From Streptomyces fuscichromogenes (GTDB lineage: Bacteria > Actinomycetota > Actinomycetes > Streptomycetales > Streptomycetaceae): a stretch of 64,000 nt of DNA. The first letter of the stretch is position 1. Each line of letters begins with the position of its first letter. The notes below the pieces were generated by a model. The model was given only the letters and a program-made list of their open reading frames with translations, was not told where the DNA came from and did no database searches. The stretch covers positions 310,001-374,000 of the forward strand of contig NZ_BMML01000005.1 of NCBI RefSeq assembly GCF_014645815.1, written 5' to 3'. Positions 1 through 7,855 of this stretch are shown piece by piece. Made by a program: the position numbers and the translations under genes.

Positions 1-592
1 CGTCGCCGAGGGCGGCCTGGGCCCCGCGGCCGAGCTGCTCGCGATGATCCGCGAGGCCGGCATCCAGGTCCGCGACGAGGACGAGGACCACGGCACCCGC
101 CTGGTGCTGCCCAGCGGCGGCCAGCTGGTCCTCACCGACGGCCAGACCTCGGTGGAGTTCCGGGACGTCGTCTACTTCGACCTCGCCCTGGACTACCGCC
201 GCGCCACCCGGATCGCCCTGTCCGCCGGGCACGACACCCTGCCGCAGACCCTCAGCGAGGCCATCGGCCTCTTCCAGGCGCTCGGCAAGGAGGTCAGCGT
301 CATCGGCGACGTCCCCGGCATGATCGTCGCCCGTACGGTGGCCCGGGTCATCGACCTCGCGCACGACGCCGTCGCCAAGGGCGTCGCCACCGAGGAGGAC
401 ATCGACACCGCGATGCGCCTGGGCGTCAACTACCCGCTCGGCCCCTTCGAATGGAGCCGCCGCCTCGGCCGCGACTTCGCCTACGACCTCCTCGACGACC
501 TGCACCTGCGCGATCCGAGCGGCCGCTACGCGCCCTCCCTCGCGCTCTACCGCCACGCCTACGCCACCGAGAAGCGGGAGGGCGCCTCGTGA
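1..592 (+). CDS. 3-hydroxyacyl-CoA dehydrogenase family protein, 3' part only
   Basis: The reading frame is open from base 2, so this is the C-terminal 196 codons of a longer gene. The stretch VIGDVPGMIVARTVARVIDLA followed by TEEDIDTAMRLGVNYPLGPF is typical of the 3HCDH C-terminal helical domain, which dimerises and closes over the acyl-CoA. The family oxidises 3-hydroxyacyl-CoA to 3-oxoacyl-CoA with NAD in beta-oxidation-like pathways. The N-terminal Rossmann domain lies outside the window, so cofactor residues and substrate chain length cannot be judged. The stop overlaps the GTG start of the following TetR gene by four bases, so the two are probably co-transcribed. The identification at family level is firm. 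Confidence 0.85.
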   Translation, partial: VAEGGLGPAAELLAMIREAGIQVRDEDEDHGTRLVLPSGGQLVLTDGQTSVEFRDVVYFDLALDYRRATRIALSAGHDTLPQTLSEAIGLFQALGKEVSVIGDVPGMIVARTVARVIDLAHDAVAKGVATEEDIDTAMRLGVNYPLGPFEWSRRLGRDFAYDLLDDLHLRDPSGRYAPSLALYRHAYATEKREGAS

Positions 593-1176
593 CCACCGCC
601 AAGCGCGACACCTACACCCCCGAGACCCTGCTCTCGGTGGCCGTCCAGGTCTTCAACGAGCGCGGTTACGACGGCACCTCCATGGAGCACCTGTCCAAGG
701 CCGCCGGCATCTCCAAGTCGTCGATCTACCACCACGTCTCCGGCAAGGAGGAACTGCTGCGCCGCGCGGTCAGCCGGGCCCTGGACGGACTGTTCGGGAT
801 CCTCGACGAGGAGCACGCGCGCGTGGGCTCCGCCGCCGACCGCCTGGAGTACGTCGTCCGGCGCATGGTCGAGGTGCTGATCACCGAACTGCCGTACGTG
901 ACGCTGCTGCTGCGGGTGCGCGGCAACACCGACACCGAGCGGTGGGCGCTGGAGCGGCGCCGGGACTTCGACCACCGGGTGGCCGACCTGCTGAAGGCGG
1001 CCGCCGCCGAGGGGGACATACGCGGTGACGTCGAGGTACGCCTCGCGACCCGGCTGGTCTTCGGCATGGTCAACTCGATCGTGGAGTGGTACCGCCCGGA
1101 CGGGCGCGGCGCGAGCGAGCGCGAGGTCGCCGACGCGGTCGTCCGGCTGGCCTTCTCGGGCCTGCGCGCCGCCTGA
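589..1176 (+). CDS. TetR family transcriptional regulator
   Basis: This 195-residue protein starts at a GTG that overlaps the upstream stop codon (GTGA). The first 60 residues form a TetR helix-turn-helix: SVAVQVFNERGYDGTSMEHL, then SKAAGISKSSIYHHVSGKEEL, matching the usual GISKSxxYHHFxxKEEL recognition helix. The remainder is the variable helical ligand-binding domain. Translational coupling to the hydroxyacyl-CoA dehydrogenase suggests it controls that operon, possibly with an acyl-CoA or aromatic-CoA ligand; that is inference. It converges on bkdR with only two bases between the stops. An upstream ATG extension overlaps the previous gene and is unlikely to be used. Confidence 0.88.
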   Translation: MTTAKRDTYTPETLLSVAVQVFNERGYDGTSMEHLSKAAGISKSSIYHHVSGKEELLRRAVSRALDGLFGILDEEHARVGSAADRLEYVVRRMVEVLITELPYVTLLLRVRGNTDTERWALERRRDFDHRVADLLKAAAAEGDIRGDVEVRLATRLVFGMVNSIVEWYRPDGRGASEREVADAVVRLAFSGLRAA

Positions 1177-1178
1177 CC

Positions 1179-1679
1179 TCAGGCCTCCGGCTCCAGGTCC
1201 TCCTCCTCGAACACCAGCAGGGTGCGGGTGCTGAGCACCTCGGGGATGGCCTGGAGCCTGGTCAGCACCAGCTCGCGCAGCGCCCGGTTGTCGGGCGTGT
1301 GCACCAGGAGCAGGACGTCGAAGTCCCCGCCCACCAGGGCGATGTGGGAGGCGCCGGGCAGCTGCCGCAGCTGCTCGCGGACCGTGCGCCAGCTGTTCTG
1401 GACGATCTTCAGCGTGATGTAGGCCGAGGTGCCCTGGCCGGCCCGCTCATGGTCCACGCGGGCGCGGAAGCCGCGGATCACCCCGTCCTCGATGAGCCGG
1501 TTGATCCGTGCGTAGGCGTTGGCGCGCGAGACGTGGACGCGTTCGGCGACCGACCGTATCGACGCCCGGCCGTCCGCCTGGAGGATCTGGAGGATGTCCT
1601 GATCGATGGCGTCCAGCGGGCGCGCGGGCGGCAGCGCGGCGCGGTCCTGCGGGCCCTCGGCCATTTGTTCAGGTGCCAT
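1179..1679 (-). CDS. bkdR: Lrp/AsnC family regulator of branched-chain keto acid dehydrogenase
   Basis: This 166-residue protein has the Lrp architecture. An N-terminal HTH begins LDAIDQDILQILQADGRASI and continues RSVAERVHVSRANAYARINRL; a C-terminal RAM/AsnC effector domain follows (VGGDFDVLLLVHTPDNRAL). The chosen ATG at 1679 has GGAGG about five bases upstream; an ATG at 1700 has no such site. It is divergent from bkdFGH with about 175 bases between starts. The name follows the known Streptomyces bkdR, an Lrp-type regulator next to a branched-chain dehydrogenase operon that affects morphogenesis and antibiotic production. Binding of branched-chain amino acids or keto acids is expected from the family. 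Confidence 0.88.
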   Translation of the reverse strand: MAPEQMAEGPQDRAALPPARPLDAIDQDILQILQADGRASIRSVAERVHVSRANAYARINRLIEDGVIRGFRARVDHERAGQGTSAYITLKIVQNSWRTVREQLRQLPGASHIALVGGDFDVLLLVHTPDNRALRELVLTRLQAIPEVLSTRTLLVFEEEDLEPEA

Positions 1680-1724
1680 GTCCCTCCACCTCCCTACCAT
1701 GGACGTACTGCGTTCATTCCAGGT

Positions 1725-1746
1725 TGTGGAGAACCGTTTGTCCACA
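1725..1746. promoter_or_regulatory. inverted repeat in the bkdR-bkdF divergent promoter region
   Basis: TGTGGA (1725-1730) and TCCACA (1741-1746) form an inverted repeat with a 10-base spacer between the divergent bkdR and bkdF starts. Lrp-type proteins bind dyads in such regions, so this is a candidate BkdR operator, on position alone. Confidence 0.35.
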
Positions 1747-1854
1747 GCCTCAAGCCGCCTGTAGCCAAAATGTGCCGACGACCGAACAATCGGTAGGTGG
1801 GGCGGGTCACAGTCGACCCGTCTCCCGTAGCCACCCCCATGAGGAGGTGCCGTC

Positions 1855-3000
1855 ATGACGGTCATGGAGCAGCGCGGCGCATACCGCCCGTCGCCGCCGC
1901 CCGCCTGGCAGCCCCGGACGGACCCCACGCCGCTGCTGCCCGACGAGCGCCCGTACCGCGTCCTCGGAACGGAGACGGCCGCCGAGGCCGACCCGGAGCT
2001 GCTGCGCCGGCTGTACACCCAGCTCGTGCGCGGCCGCAGGTACAACGCCCAGGCGACCGCCCTCACCAAACAGGGCCGTCTCGCCGTCTACCCCTCCAGC
2101 ACCGGCCAGGAGGCCTGCGAGGTCGCCGCCGCGCTCGCCCTCGAAGAGCGCGACTGGCTCTTCCCCAGCTACCGGGACACCCTCGCGGTGATCGCCCGGG
2201 GCGTCGACCCCGTCGAGGCGCTGACCCTGCTGCGCGGCGACTGGCACACCGGTTACGACCCGTACGCCCACCGCGTGGCCCCCCTCTCCACCCCTCTCGC
2301 CACCCAGCTCCCGCACGCCGTCGGCCTCGCCCACGCGGCCCGCCTCAAGGGCGACGACGTGGTCGCGCTCGCCATGGTCGGCGACGGCGGCACCAGCGAG
2401 GGCGACTTCCACGAGGCCCTGAACTTCGCCGCCGTCTGGCAGGCCCCGGTCGTCTTCCTGGTCCAGAACAACGGCTTCGCCATCTCCGTCCCGCTCGCCA
2501 AGCAGACCGCGGCGCCCTCCCTGGCCCACAAGGCCGTCGGATACGGCATGCCGGGCCGCCTGGTCGACGGCAACGACGCGGCCGCCGTGCACGAGGTCCT
2601 CGCCGCCGCCGTACGGCGCGCCCGCGAGGGCGGCGGCCCGACCCTGGTCGAGGCGGTGACCTACCGGATCGACGCCCACACCAACGCCGACGACGCCACC
2701 CGCTACCGCGGTGACACCGAGGTCGACACCTGGCGCGAGCACGACCCGATCGTGCTGCTGGAGCGCGAGCTGACGCACCGTGGACTGCTCGACGAGGACT
2801 TCGCCGGGCGGGTCCGCGAGGACGCCGAGGCCATGGCCGCCGACCTGCGCGCCCGCATGAACCGCGACCCCGAGCTCGACCCCATGCACCTCTTCGACCA
2901 GGTGTACGCCGAGACCACCGGCCAGCTGCGCGAACAGCGTGCCCTGCTCCGCGCCGAGCTGGAGGCCGAGCAGCAGGACCAGGAAGGCGGACCGCGATGA
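1855..3000 (+). CDS. bkdF: branched-chain 2-oxoacid dehydrogenase E1 alpha subunit
   Basis: This 381-residue thiamine-diphosphate enzyme subunit decarboxylates the 2-oxoacids of Val, Leu and Ile and passes the acyl group to the lipoyl arm of E2. The E1-alpha fold is clear: QGRLAVYPSSTGQEACEVAA, then the ThDP/Mg motif GDG near VGDGGTSEGDFHEALNFAAV ending at QNN, then AHTNADDATRYR, which resembles the phosphorylation-loop region. The ATG at 1855 has GAGGAGGT six bases upstream; an ATG at 1864 is an alternative. It overlaps bkdG by ATGA. Naming follows S. avermitilis bkdFGH, the set adjacent to bkdR; other nomenclatures call it bkdA2. Confidence 0.9.
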   Translation: MTVMEQRGAYRPSPPPAWQPRTDPTPLLPDERPYRVLGTETAAEADPELLRRLYTQLVRGRRYNAQATALTKQGRLAVYPSSTGQEACEVAAALALEERDWLFPSYRDTLAVIARGVDPVEALTLLRGDWHTGYDPYAHRVAPLSTPLATQLPHAVGLAHAARLKGDDVVALAMVGDGGTSEGDFHEALNFAAVWQAPVVFLVQNNGFAISVPLAKQTAAPSLAHKAVGYGMPGRLVDGNDAAAVHEVLAAAVRRAREGGGPTLVEAVTYRIDAHTNADDATRYRGDTEVDTWREHDPIVLLERELTHRGLLDEDFAGRVREDAEAMAADLRARMNRDPELDPMHLFDQVYAETTGQLREQRALLRAELEAEQQDQEGGPR

Positions 3001-4001
3001 CGACCGTGGCCGTCAAGCCCGCCACCATGGCGCAGGCGCTCACACGCGCGCTGCGGGACGCCATGACCGCCGACCCGTCCGTGCACGTCATGGGCGAGGA
3101 CGTCGGCACCCTCGGCGGGGTCTTCCGGGTCACCGACGGCCTCGCCAAGGAGTTCGGCGAGACCCGCTGCACCGACACCCCCCTCGCCGAGGCCGGCATC
3201 CTCGGCACCGCCGTCGGCATGGCCATGTACGGACTGCGCCCGGTCGTGGAGATGCAGTTCGACGCCTTCGCCTACCCCGCCTTCGAGCAGCTCATCAGCC
3301 ACGTCTCCCGGATGCGCAACCGAACCCGCGGCCGGATGCCCCTCCCGATCACCGTCCGCGTCCCCTACGGCGGCGGCATCGGCGGCGTCGAGCACCACAG
3401 CGACTCCTCCGAGGCCTACTACATGGCCACCCCCGGCCTGCACGTGGTCACCCCCGCCACCGTCGCCGACGCCTACGGCCTGCTGCGCCGGGCCATCGCC
3501 TCCGACGACCCGGTGGTCTTCCTCGAACCCAAGCGCCTGTACTGGTCCAAGGACACCTGGAACCCCGAGCACCCGACGGACGTTGAACCCATCGGCCGCG
3601 CGGTGGTGCGCCGCACGGGACGCAGCGCCACACTCATCACCTACGGCCCGTCCGTACCGGTCTGCCTCGAAGCCGCCGAGGCCGCCCACGCGGAGGGCTG
3701 GGACCTGGAAGTCGTCGACCTGCGCTCCCTGGTGCCGTTCGACGACGAGACGGTCTGCGCGTCGGTACGGCGTACCGGGCGCGCGGTCGTCGTACACGAG
3801 TCGGGCGGGTTCGGCGGACCGGGAGGGGAGATCGCGGCACGCGTGACCGAGCGCTGCTTCCACCACCTGGAGGCGCCGGTGCTGCGCGTGGCCGGGTTCG
3901 ACATCCCCTACCCGCCGCCGATGCTGGAGCGCCATCACCTGCCCGGCGTCGACCGCATCCTGGACGCGGTGGCGCGTCTGCAATGGGAGGCCGAGGGCTG
4001 A
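2997..4001 (+). CDS. bkdG: branched-chain 2-oxoacid dehydrogenase E1 beta subunit
   Basis: This 334-residue beta subunit completes the heterotetrameric E1. It has the transketolase pyrimidine-binding domain (MGEDVGTLGGVFRVTDGL; DTPLAEAGILGTAVGMAMYG; VRVPYGGGIGGVEHHSDSSE) and the C-terminal transketolase domain (LITYGPSVPVCLEAAEAA; VVVHESGGFGGPGGEIAARV). The conserved HHS near residue 139 is where E1-beta contributes to the active site. Its ATG overlaps the bkdF stop and its stop overlaps the bkdH start, so the three genes are translationally coupled. Length is normal for the family. Confidence 0.92.
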   Translation: MTTVAVKPATMAQALTRALRDAMTADPSVHVMGEDVGTLGGVFRVTDGLAKEFGETRCTDTPLAEAGILGTAVGMAMYGLRPVVEMQFDAFAYPAFEQLISHVSRMRNRTRGRMPLPITVRVPYGGGIGGVEHHSDSSEAYYMATPGLHVVTPATVADAYGLLRRAIASDDPVVFLEPKRLYWSKDTWNPEHPTDVEPIGRAVVRRTGRSATLITYGPSVPVCLEAAEAAHAEGWDLEVVDLRSLVPFDDETVCASVRRTGRAVVVHESGGFGGPGGEIAARVTERCFHHLEAPVLRVAGFDIPYPPPMLERHHLPGVDRILDAVARLQWEAEG

Positions 4002-5347
4002 TGGCACAGGTGCTGGAGTTCAAACTGCCCGACCTCGGGGAGGGGCTCACCGAGGCGGTGATCGTCACCTGGCTGGTCCAGGTCGGCGAGGTCGTCGCGA
4101 TCGACCAGCCGGTCGTCGAGGTGGAGACGGCCAAGGCGATGGTCGAGGTCCCCTGCCCCTACGGCGGTGTGGTCACCGCACGCTTCGGCGAGGAGGGCAC
4201 CGAACTGCCCGTCGGCGCCCCGCTGCTGACGGTCGCCGTCGGCGAACCGACCACCGTCCCCGAGCCGGAGGGCTCCGGCAACGTCCTGGTGGGATACGGC
4301 ACGGGGACGCCGCCCGCGCGCCGCCGACGGATCCGGAACACCGCCCCCGCCCCCGAGCGGACCAACGGCACGGCCGAACGGGGCAGCTCCCCGGAACCGG
4401 CGCCGCGCGCCACCGCCGTGGAAACGGCCCCCCACACGCAGGTGCCCGCACCGCCCTTCCCGCTCGCCGAGGGCCCCGCCCCGGTGATCTCCCCGCTCGT
4501 CCGCCGCCTCGCCCGGGACAACGACCTGGACCTGCGCCGGCTGTCCGGCTCGGGCCCCGACGGCCTGATCATGCGCGCCGACGTCGAGGACGCCCTGCGG
4601 GTCAGCGCGGCCCGCGCCGCCGCCCCCAGGACCCCGGCCGCCCCGTCGAACGCCCCCGCCGGCACCCGCACCCCCCTCAAGGGCATCCGGGGCGCGGTCG
4701 CCGACAAGCTCTCCCGCAGCCGCCGGGAGATCCCCGACGCGACCTGCTGGGTGGACGCCGACGCGACCGAACTGATGCGTGCCCGGACCGCGATGAACGC
4801 GGCGGCGGGCCCGAGGATCTCCCTCCTCGCGCTCCTCGCCCGGATCTGCACCGCCGCCCTGGCCCGCCACCCCGAGCTGAACTCCTACGTCGACGTCGAG
4901 GCCCGCGAGATCGTCCAACTCGACCACGTCCACCTGGGCTTCGCCGCCCAGACCGACCGTGGTCTGGTCGTCCCGGTCGTCAGGGAGGCCCACACCCGCG
5001 ACGCCGAGGCACTGACGGCGGAGTTCGCCCGCCTGACCGAGGCGGCCCACACCGGCCGCCTCACCCCCGCGGAACTCACCGGCGGCACCTTCACGTTGAA
5101 CAACTACGGCGTCTTCGGCGTCGACGGCTCCACCCCGATCATCAACCACCCCGAGGCTGCGATGCTGGGCGTGGGCCGCATCGTCCCGAAGCCCTGGGTC
5201 CACGAGGGCGAACTGGCGGTCCGCCAGGTGGTCCAGCTGTCCCTCACCTTCGACCACCGGGTCTGCGACGGAGGCACGGCGGGAGGGTTCCTGCGGTACG
5301 TGGCCGACTGCGTGGAACAGCCGACGGTACTTCTCAGGACACTCTGA
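4001..5347 (+). CDS. bkdH: dihydrolipoyl acyltransferase E2 component
   Basis: This 448-residue E2 protein begins with a lipoyl domain (residues about 3-78) whose lipoylated Lys is in EVETAKAMVEV. A Pro/Ala-rich linker follows, then a peripheral subunit-binding domain (SPLVRRLARDNDLDLRRLSG) that docks E1 or E3, and the catalytic acyltransferase domain ending in FDHRVCDGG, the HxxxDG active-site signature. The start is the ATG in TGATG shared with the bkdG stop, with GGGAGG about ten bases upstream; an upstream GTG in the same frame is less likely. No E3 (dihydrolipoyl dehydrogenase) gene is in the window, so E3 must come from elsewhere. Confidence 0.92.
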   Translation: MAQVLEFKLPDLGEGLTEAVIVTWLVQVGEVVAIDQPVVEVETAKAMVEVPCPYGGVVTARFGEEGTELPVGAPLLTVAVGEPTTVPEPEGSGNVLVGYGTGTPPARRRRIRNTAPAPERTNGTAERGSSPEPAPRATAVETAPHTQVPAPPFPLAEGPAPVISPLVRRLARDNDLDLRRLSGSGPDGLIMRADVEDALRVSAARAAAPRTPAAPSNAPAGTRTPLKGIRGAVADKLSRSRREIPDATCWVDADATELMRARTAMNAAAGPRISLLALLARICTAALARHPELNSYVDVEAREIVQLDHVHLGFAAQTDRGLVVPVVREAHTRDAEALTAEFARLTEAAHTGRLTPAELTGGTFTLNNYGVFGVDGSTPIINHPEAAMLGVGRIVPKPWVHEGELAVRQVVQLSLTFDHRVCDGGTAGGFLRYVADCVEQPTVLLRTL

Positions 5348-5480
5348 GCGCCCCTGCCCAAAGGGGCGCGGGGCTGTACCAATATGCGGCTCCGCCGCGT
5401 GGGCGCGAGAAACCCCCACCGGGTCCGCACGCGCACACGGCCGCCGCATCCCCGCCCCTCAGGCGCACGCAACCACACTC
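5348..5480. repeat. Streptomyces-type intergenic repeat with bkdFGH terminator hairpin
   Basis: Directly after the bkdH stop, GCGCCCCT (5348-5355) pairs with AGGGGCGC (5362-5369), a plausible terminator. It begins a composite GC-rich stretch (GGGGCGCGGGGCTG, then GGCTCCGCCGCG) that I recognise as a common dispersed intergenic sequence in Streptomyces; a short relative occurs near 31309. It holds no convincing gene. Confidence 0.6.
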
Positions 5481-5539
5481 TGCACATCTCACGCCTCCCA
5501 CCGATTCCCCGTGATCAGAACGCCCCCCATACTCGAAAG

Positions 5540-6478
5540 GTGACCGCCACCGACCCCCCGCCCTACGACGCGATCGTGCTGGCCGGCGGCGCCGCCCGGC
5601 GCCTCGGCGGGACCGACAAGCCCTCCGTCCGGGTAGGCGGCCGTCCCCTGCTCGACCGTGTCCTCGCGGCCTGCGCCGGCGCACGGCGGACCGTCGTCGT
5701 GGCGGTCCCCCGCCCCACCTCCCGTCCGGTCCACTGGACCCGCGAGGACCCCCCGGGCGGTGGCCCGGTCGCCGCCCTCGACGCCGGCCTGCGCCACACC
5801 ACCGCCGACCACGCGGTCGTGCTCTCCGCGGACCTCCCCTTCCTCGAAGAGGCCACCGTGGGGCGCCTGTTGTCGGCCCTCCGCGCCTCCGGCGCGGACG
5901 CCGCGCTGCTCACCGACGCCGACGGCCGGGACCAGCCCCTCGTCGCGGCCTACCGGACGGCGGCGCTGCACCGGGCGCTGGCAGCCCTCGCCGAAGGCGG
6001 CAACGGCCTCACCGGCCTCCCTCTGCGGCGCCTGACCGCCACACTGAACCTCACCCGAGTCCCGGACCCCCTCGCGTCCTTCGACTGCGACACCTGGGAC
6101 GACATCGCCGACGCCAGGGCACGCATCAGGGAGCATGGGCACGTGTTGGATGAATGGATCTCCGCAGTCAAGGACGAGCTGGGCATCGACCTGGACGTCG
6201 ACACGGGCGTACTGCTCGACCTGGCCCGGGACGCCGCGCACGGCGTGGCCCGCCCCGCCGCGCCGCTGACCACCTTCCTCGTCGGCTACGCGGCCGCACA
6301 GGGCAAGGGCGGCGCCGAGGAAGTCGCCGCGGCGGCGCACAAGGCCGCCGCACTGGCCCTGCGCTGGGCGGAAGAGGCGAACACCGCCGGGAAACCCACC
6401 GCGGAGAACCCCGCCACCGACGGGCCGGGCTCCGACGAGCCGGGTCCCGGCAACCCCGCCCCCGGGCCCGGCCGGTGA
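5540..6478 (+). CDS. MobA-like NTP transferase fused to a DUF6457 domain
   Basis: This 312-residue protein has an N-terminal nucleotidyltransferase fold with the signature LAGGAARRLGGTDKP and a metal-binding Asp in LSADLPF, as in MobA, which attaches GMP to molybdopterin. Residues from about 205 (EWISAVKDELGIDLDVDTGV) form a DUF6457 helical domain known from actinobacterial molybdenum cofactor loci. The C-terminus is Pro/Gly-rich. The GTG at 5540 is preferred because the frame upstream runs through the intergenic repeat; its ribosome-binding site is weak. The stop overlaps the MoeA start, so the pair works in molybdenum cofactor assembly. Guanylyl versus cytidylyl specificity cannot be read from the sequence. 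Confidence 0.82.
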   Translation: MTATDPPPYDAIVLAGGAARRLGGTDKPSVRVGGRPLLDRVLAACAGARRTVVVAVPRPTSRPVHWTREDPPGGGPVAALDAGLRHTTADHAVVLSADLPFLEEATVGRLLSALRASGADAALLTDADGRDQPLVAAYRTAALHRALAALAEGGNGLTGLPLRRLTATLNLTRVPDPLASFDCDTWDDIADARARIREHGHVLDEWISAVKDELGIDLDVDTGVLLDLARDAAHGVARPAAPLTTFLVGYAAAQGKGGAEEVAAAAHKAAALALRWAEEANTAGKPTAENPATDGPGSDEPGPGNPAPGPGR

Positions 6479-7851
6479 CGGCCCCTCACATCCGGGCCGG
6501 TACGCCCACCGCCGCGGACACCGACGACGATTTCGACGTCGAGGAGGCGCTCGCCCTAGTGAGAGAGCCCAGGGAGCCCCGACAGGACGCGACCCCCGCG
6601 CCCACCCCCCGCGGCGACCACGCCCACGGCGCACCGCCGGCGCACCGCCATCGCGCCACCCCCTGGCCCCAGGCCCGCGAGACGGCCGCCCGCGCCGCCC
6701 GGACCGGCGCCCGCCCTGCCCCCGTCTCCGTATCGCTGGCCGACGCCCTCGGCCTGACCCTCGCCACCCCGCTGGACGCACTCACCGACCTGCCCTCCTT
6801 CGACACCTCCGCCATGGACGGCTGGGCGGTCGCCGGCCCCGGCCCCTGGGAGGTACGCGAGGAAGGCGTGCTGGCCGGGCACGCGCAGCCCGAGCGGCTC
6901 ACCGACGGCGAGGCGGTCCGTATCGCCACCGGCGCCCGGATCCCGGCGGACACCACCGCCGTACTGCGCAGCGAGCACGGCCGTCTCGACGCCCAGGGCC
7001 GGCTGCACCCCACCCGTGAGCTGGTCCACGGCCAGGACATCCGCCCGCGCGGCCAGGAATGCCGCAGAGGCGACCAGTTGCTGCCCGTCGGCACCCTGGC
7101 CACCCCGGCCGTCCTCGGCCTCGCCGCGGCCGCCGGATACGACACCGTCACCGCCGTTCCCCGCCCCCGCGCCGACGTCCTGATCCTCGGCGACGAACTG
7201 CTCACCGAAGGTCTCCCGCACGACGGGCTCATCCGGGACGCGCTCGGCCCGATGCTGCCGCCCTGGCTGCGCGCGCTCGGCGCCGAGGTCACCGCCGTCC
7301 GCCGGCTCGGCGACGACGCCAAGGCGCTGTACAAGGCGATCACCTCCTCGACCGCCGACCTCGTCGTCACCACGGGCGGCACCGCCTCCGGCCCGGTCGA
7401 CCACATCCACCCCACCCTGGAACGCATCGGCGCCGAACTCCTCGTCGACGGCGTCAAGGTGCGGCCCGGCCACCCCATGCTGCTGGCCCGGACCAAGCAG
7501 AACCAGCACCTCGTAGGCCTCCCCGGCAACCCGCTCGCCGCCGTCTCCGGCCTGCTCACCCTCGCCGAACCCCTGCTGCGCACCCTCGCGGCCCGCCCGG
7601 CCCCCGAGCTGTATGCGCTGCCCCTGGCGGAAGCGGCGCACGGACATCCGTACGACACCCGGCTCGTCCCGGTCGTCCTGCGCGGGGACACCGCGATCCC
7701 GCTGCACTACAACGGCCCGGCCATGCTCCGGGGCATCGCCGCGGCCGACGCGCTCGCGGTCGTACCGCCGGGCGGGGCGCAGCGGGGTGAGGAGATGGAA
7801 ATCCTTGACCTGCCGTGGGCGGCCGCCGGTATCGGGGTGTGTTTCACGTGA
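6475..7851 (+). CDS. moeA: molybdopterin molybdotransferase
   Basis: This 458-residue protein inserts molybdate into adenylylated molybdopterin. Family landmarks are the substrate-loop motif DTSAMDGWAVAG, the ATGARIP stretch (IATGARIPADTTAVL), the MoCF-biosynthesis domain with VTTGGTASGPVDHI, and GLPGNPLAAV near the C-terminus. The first 60 residues are acidic and then Pro-rich, longer than minimal MoeA and probably disordered. The GTG start overlaps the preceding stop. The last codons and the stop lie inside a parS palindrome, which also holds the start of the next gene. Confidence 0.9.
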   Translation: MTAPHIRAGTPTAADTDDDFDVEEALALVREPREPRQDATPAPTPRGDHAHGAPPAHRHRATPWPQARETAARAARTGARPAPVSVSLADALGLTLATPLDALTDLPSFDTSAMDGWAVAGPGPWEVREEGVLAGHAQPERLTDGEAVRIATGARIPADTTAVLRSEHGRLDAQGRLHPTRELVHGQDIRPRGQECRRGDQLLPVGTLATPAVLGLAAAAGYDTVTAVPRPRADVLILGDELLTEGLPHDGLIRDALGPMLPPWLRALGAEVTAVRRLGDDAKALYKAITSSTADLVVTTGGTASGPVDHIHPTLERIGAELLVDGVKVRPGHPMLLARTKQNQHLVGLPGNPLAAVSGLLTLAEPLLRTLAARPAPELYALPLAEAAHGHPYDTRLVPVVLRGDTAIPLHYNGPAMLRGIAAADALAVVPPGGAQRGEEMEILDLPWAAAGIGVCFT

Positions 7852-7855
7852 AACT
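7840..7855. promoter_or_regulatory. parS: parS site, perfect ParB-binding palindrome
   Basis: The 16 bases contain GTTTCACGTGAAAC, the exact 14-base core of Streptomyces/Bacillus parS. ParB loads here and organises the origin region for segregation. Multiple parS copies cluster near oriC in Streptomyces, so this places the window in the origin-proximal core. The palindrome contains both the moeA stop (TGA) and the potassium channel start (GTG). Confidence 0.9.

Noticed and set aside
3935..5449. 504-residue open frame antisense to bkdH
   Set aside because: It is a shadow of the E2 gene in a GC-rich genome, of low-complexity composition with no motif; the plus-strand gene has all expected domains.
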